A stretch of 8,113 nt of DNA from an uncultured Blautia sp. (GTDB lineage Bacteria; Bacillota; Clostridia; Lachnospirales; Lachnospiraceae): NCBI GenBank assembly GCA_934378195.1, contig CAKRPO010000076.1, positions 1 to 8,113 on the forward strand, read 5' to 3'. Below the pieces are notes generated by a model, which had not been told where the DNA came from, did not search any database, and was given only the letters and a program-made list of their open reading frames with translations. This document shows positions 6,696-8,113 of this stretch, piece by piece. A program made the position numbers and the translations under genes. How positions within the stretch are numbered: the first letter of the stretch is position 1; every line of letters starts with the position of its first letter.

Positions 6696-7562
6696 ATGAA
6701 ATTAACTCAGTTAGAATACTTTTGTGTGGCAGCCAGATATCACAACATTACTAAAGCTGCCAAAGAACTTTTTGTGACACAGCCTTCGATTTCCAATGCT
6801 ATCAAAGCTCTGGAAGAAGAATTTGGTGTAAATCTTTTTTTTCGAAACAACAACAAGCTGACACTCACTCCAGAAGGCGAACTTTTTTATAAAAGTGCAG
6901 AAGAACTGCTCGCTCACGCTGATTCTGTCGAATCTGAGTTTCATGAATTACGTAAGAAAATCATTCCTATTCGAATTGGAATCCCACCGATGCTCGGGAC
7001 TATTTATCTGCCTGAATTGTATTTTTCTTTAAAGGAAAACTTTCCGGAAGTAGATTTTCGACTATATGAATTTGGATCAATCAAAGCCTGCAATCTTGTA
7101 TTGGACGAAAAACTGGATATTGCAATCGTTAACGCTGAGCAACCAGCGATTGATAAATGTAATTCTAGGATTATTGATACGGAAGACCTACTCTTTTGTG
7201 TCTCCCCAGATCATCCACTTGCAGATCAGCAGACGATGCTGCTCACTATGCTTGCCAATGAACCATTAATTCTCTTTAATACAGATTCCGTACAGGTTAT
7301 GACTCTTACCCGACAATTCAAAGCAGTCGGTGTAAATCCACATATTCTGCTTAATACCAGTCAGATTACCACTCTGCTTAATATGATAAAATCTGACCGG
7401 GTTGGAACCTTCCTCTATCGTTCTATCGTGGAAGCTCATCCGGATATCGTTGGAATCCCTGTCATGCCTTCCATCGAACAGCGGATTAGTGTTATCTGGA
7501 AAAAAGGGAAATATCAAAATGCCACAACTGAAAGAGTAATCAAATTTATTGAAAACTTTTAA
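6696..7562 (+). CDS. ttdR: LysR-type transcriptional regulator, probable ttd regulator
   Basis: This 288-aa LysR-family DNA-binding regulator has a winged helix-turn-helix in the first 60 residues. MKLTQLEYFCVAARYHNITKAAKELFVTQPSISNAIKALEEEFGVNLFFR contains the recognition-helix segment TQPSISNAIKALE. A linker helix (about 65-90) and a periplasmic-binding-protein-like effector domain (IRIGIPP at about 93 to the end) follow. The start at ATG 6696 has AAGGGG about 9 nt upstream. An in-frame TTG at 6612 would add 28 residues, but the LysR fold normally begins at MxLxQLxYF and that TTG lies within a good -35 box. The length is typical. It is divergent from ttdT-ttdA-ttdB, as E. coli ttdR is from ttdABT, so activation by tartrate or a related dicarboxylate is inferred from position. 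The effector pocket cannot be read from sequence alone. Confidence 0.88.
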   Translation: MKLTQLEYFCVAARYHNITKAAKELFVTQPSISNAIKALEEEFGVNLFFRNNNKLTLTPEGELFYKSAEELLAHADSVESEFHELRKKIIPIRIGIPPMLGTIYLPELYFSLKENFPEVDFRLYEFGSIKACNLVLDEKLDIAIVNAEQPAIDKCNSRIIDTEDLLFCVSPDHPLADQQTMLLTMLANEPLILFNTDSVQVMTLTRQFKAVGVNPHILLNTSQITTLLNMIKSDRVGTFLYRSIVEAHPDIVGIPVMPSIEQRISVIWKKGKYQNATTERVIKFIENF

Positions 7563-7564
7563 TT

Positions 7565-7586
7565 CAAGAATGCCCCTGCATTCTTG
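7565..7586. repeat. Short perfect hairpin after ttdR
   Basis: CAAGAATGC (7565-7573) and GCATTCTTG (7578-7586) form a 9-bp stem with a 4-nt loop, 3 nt after the ttdR stop. No T-run follows on either strand, so it is not a standard intrinsic terminator. It is the first of three consecutive fold-backs. Confidence 0.6.
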
Positions 7587-7587
7587 C

Positions 7588-7640
7588 TGCGAGATGCGCG
7601 TCATGCAATGCATGACATACTTCTTCTGCGCATCTCTGCA
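7588..7640. repeat. Two-tier hairpin element
   Basis: GAGATGCGC (7591-7599) pairs with GCGCATCTC (7628-7636). After a one-base bulge the stem extends with TGC (7588-7590) and GCA (7638-7640). Inside it is a near-perfect palindrome, GTCATGCA (7600-7607) and TGCATGAC (7609-7616) around a single A. In RNA the inner part would form a 6-bp stem with a 5-nt loop. The region has no supported coding sequence. Confidence 0.65.
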
Positions 7641-7655
7641 ATCCTGACGGAGGCT

Positions 7656-7741
7656 ATATCAGATGGGGGCTTGACTCTCACCACTGATACTGATTTGTTA
7701 CTCGCCACCTACAGAGGTGGGAGTCATCTCACATCTGATAT
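7656..7741. repeat. Large fold-back element with two competing inner stems
   Basis: The outer arms ATATCAGATG (7656-7665) and CATCTGATAT (7732-7741) are a perfect 10-bp match. Inside, GACTCTCACC (7673-7682) pairs with GGTGGGAGTC (7716-7725) over 10 bp with one wobble. CCACCT (7705-7710) and AGGTGG (7715-7720) form a tight alternative hairpin that uses the same bases. A tandem ACTGAT pair sits at 7683-7694. It could be the end of a lost or non-autonomous IS200/IS605-type element, or a structured RNA. Neither is proven from sequence alone. Confidence 0.6.
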
Positions 7742-7933
7742 TTATTCATCCCAGTCTCTGATGGCTCCCGGAGGACAAACTTCAGCACATGCACCACAAT
7801 GCCGGCATTTATTTTGATCGATAAATGCTGGTTTTTTATATACATCAATACAATGTTCCGGACAGATTTTCACACACAGCCCACAATTAATACAATCATT
7901 GTTTATAAAAAAATATGTAATTTCTTCTGTCAT
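7742..7933 (-). CDS. Small 2[4Fe-4S] ferredoxin
   Basis: This 63-aa soluble electron carrier has two CxxCxxCxxxCP cluster motifs, CINCGLCVKICP (14-25) and CRHCGACAEVCP (43-54), the bacterial-type ferredoxin pattern with internal symmetry. A ninth cysteine, C28 (PEHCIDV), follows the first motif where clostridial ferredoxins usually have Ala in PxxAI. It is probably not a ligand but is unusual. The ending IRDWDE is acidic. The ATG has GAGGAA 8 nt upstream (CCTC on the + strand at 7944-7947). It has a predicted promoter of its own and lies downstream of a terminated tRNA gene. Its stop codon abuts the folded element at 7656-7741. It could also be called a 4Fe-4S binding protein; its redox partner cannot be inferred because no neighbouring gene needs a ferredoxin. 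Confidence 0.92.
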   Translation of the reverse strand: MTEEITYFFINNDCINCGLCVKICPEHCIDVYKKPAFIDQNKCRHCGACAEVCPPGAIRDWDE

Positions 7934-7966
7934 TTCTCAAATTCCTCTTTTCTGAAATTTCCTTTT

Positions 7967-7996
7967 ATTATACACCAATACACTCTTGAATATAAA
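7967..7996 (-). promoter_or_regulatory. Probable promoter of the ferredoxin gene
   Basis: On the - strand a perfect TATAAT (7967-7972) is preceded after 18 nt by TTTATA (7991-7996), a four-of-six match to the -35 consensus. It lies between the tRNA terminator and the ferredoxin start and would give a leader of about 27 nt. The -10 is convincing, the -35 weak. Confidence 0.5.
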
Positions 7997-7998
7997 AC

Positions 7999-8041
7999 AA
8001 AAAGCCGAAAATGCTGAGTAATCAAGCATTTTCGACTTTTT
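7999..8041 (-). terminator. Rho-independent terminator of the tRNA-Trp transcript
   Basis: CGAAAATGCT (8006-8015) and AGCATTTTCG (8025-8034) form a perfect 10-bp stem with a 9-nt loop. One mismatch and a further AAAAAG/CTTTTT pairing extend it. On the - strand the stem ends in CTTTTTGTTTTAT, a proper T-tract, placed just after the tRNA 3' end. Confidence 0.85.
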
Positions 8042-8046
8042 AATAG

Positions 8047-8113
8047 CAGGGGATGAGAGAATCGAACTCCCACCAAAGGTTTTGGAGACCCCTATCATAC
8101 CATTTGACCAATC
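8047..8113 (-). tRNA. tRNA-Trp (anticodon CCA), 5' end cut by the window edge
   Basis: On the - strand the sequence folds as a tRNA: D-stem GTCA/TGAT with GG in the loop, anticodon stem GGGGT/ACCTT around the loop CTCCAAA, and T-arm GGGAG-TTCGATT-CTCTC. The acceptor 3' strand ATCCCCT is followed by the discriminator G. The loop gives anticodon CCA, for tryptophan. About four 5' bases lie beyond the window; pairing predicts AGGG. The CCA tail is not encoded (the next bases are CTA), so it must be added after transcription. The two outer anticodon-stem pairs are G-U. Confidence 0.9.

Noticed and set aside
1408..8046. CRISPR array, riboswitch or toxin-antitoxin pair
   Set aside because: No regularly spaced direct repeats, no recognised aptamer core in any leader, and no pair of small overlapping genes was found in the gaps.
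8047..8113. An integration hotspot at the tRNA-Trp 3' end
   Set aside because: No direct repeat of the tRNA 3' end, integrase or phage gene was found in the window. The nine-base GGTGGGAGT shared with the folded element (7716-7724) is on the opposite strand and short enough for chance.

Overview
The window looks like chromosomal DNA from an anaerobic Gram-positive Firmicute, most likely a gut Lachnospiraceae-type clostridium. This is inferred from moderately AT-rich DNA, strong AGGAGG-type ribosome binding sites, a small 2[4Fe-4S] ferredoxin, an oxygen-sensitive Fe-S hydro-lyase, and protein sequences of clostridial character. No mobile-element gene, CRISPR array or phage gene is visible.

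Layout. Nt 1-1407 (+) is the 3' part of an ammonium transporter whose C-terminus carries a complete P-II (GlnB/GlnK) signalling domain; its start lies outside the window. A bidirectional terminator (1446-1482) separates it from a convergent TRIC/UPF0126 membrane protein (1508-2161, -). That gene shares a divergent promoter region with a P1/S58-family peptidase of the DmpA/NylC fold (2359-3327, +). A second bidirectional terminator follows (3336-3384).

Nt 3503-6367 (-) is a three-gene operon transcribed right to left: a DASS/SLC13 dicarboxylate carrier, then the alpha and beta subunits of a two-subunit Fe-S hydro-lyase that resembles L(+)-tartrate dehydratase TtdA/TtdB more than fumarase. A LysR-type regulator (6696-7562, +) is divergent from it. 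The set has the same content as the enterobacterial ttdR-ttdABT locus but a different gene order, with the carrier first. The working model is uptake of tartrate (or a related dicarboxylate) in exchange for succinate, dehydration of L-tartrate to oxaloacetate, and control by the divergent regulator. The intergenic region holds a perfect 13-bp inverted repeat placed where a LysR-type activator site would be expected, plus a second nested repeat in the operon leader.

After the regulator comes about 180 nt of non-coding DNA with three consecutive strong fold-back units (7565-7741), one with two mutually exclusive pairings. Then come a 63-aa ferredoxin (-), a terminator, and a tRNA-Trp(CCA) cut by the right edge of the window (-).

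Most of the window is ordinary metabolism. The parts most worth a second look are the Amt-PII fusion, the tartrate-type locus with its repeats, and the unexplained folded element at 7565-7741.
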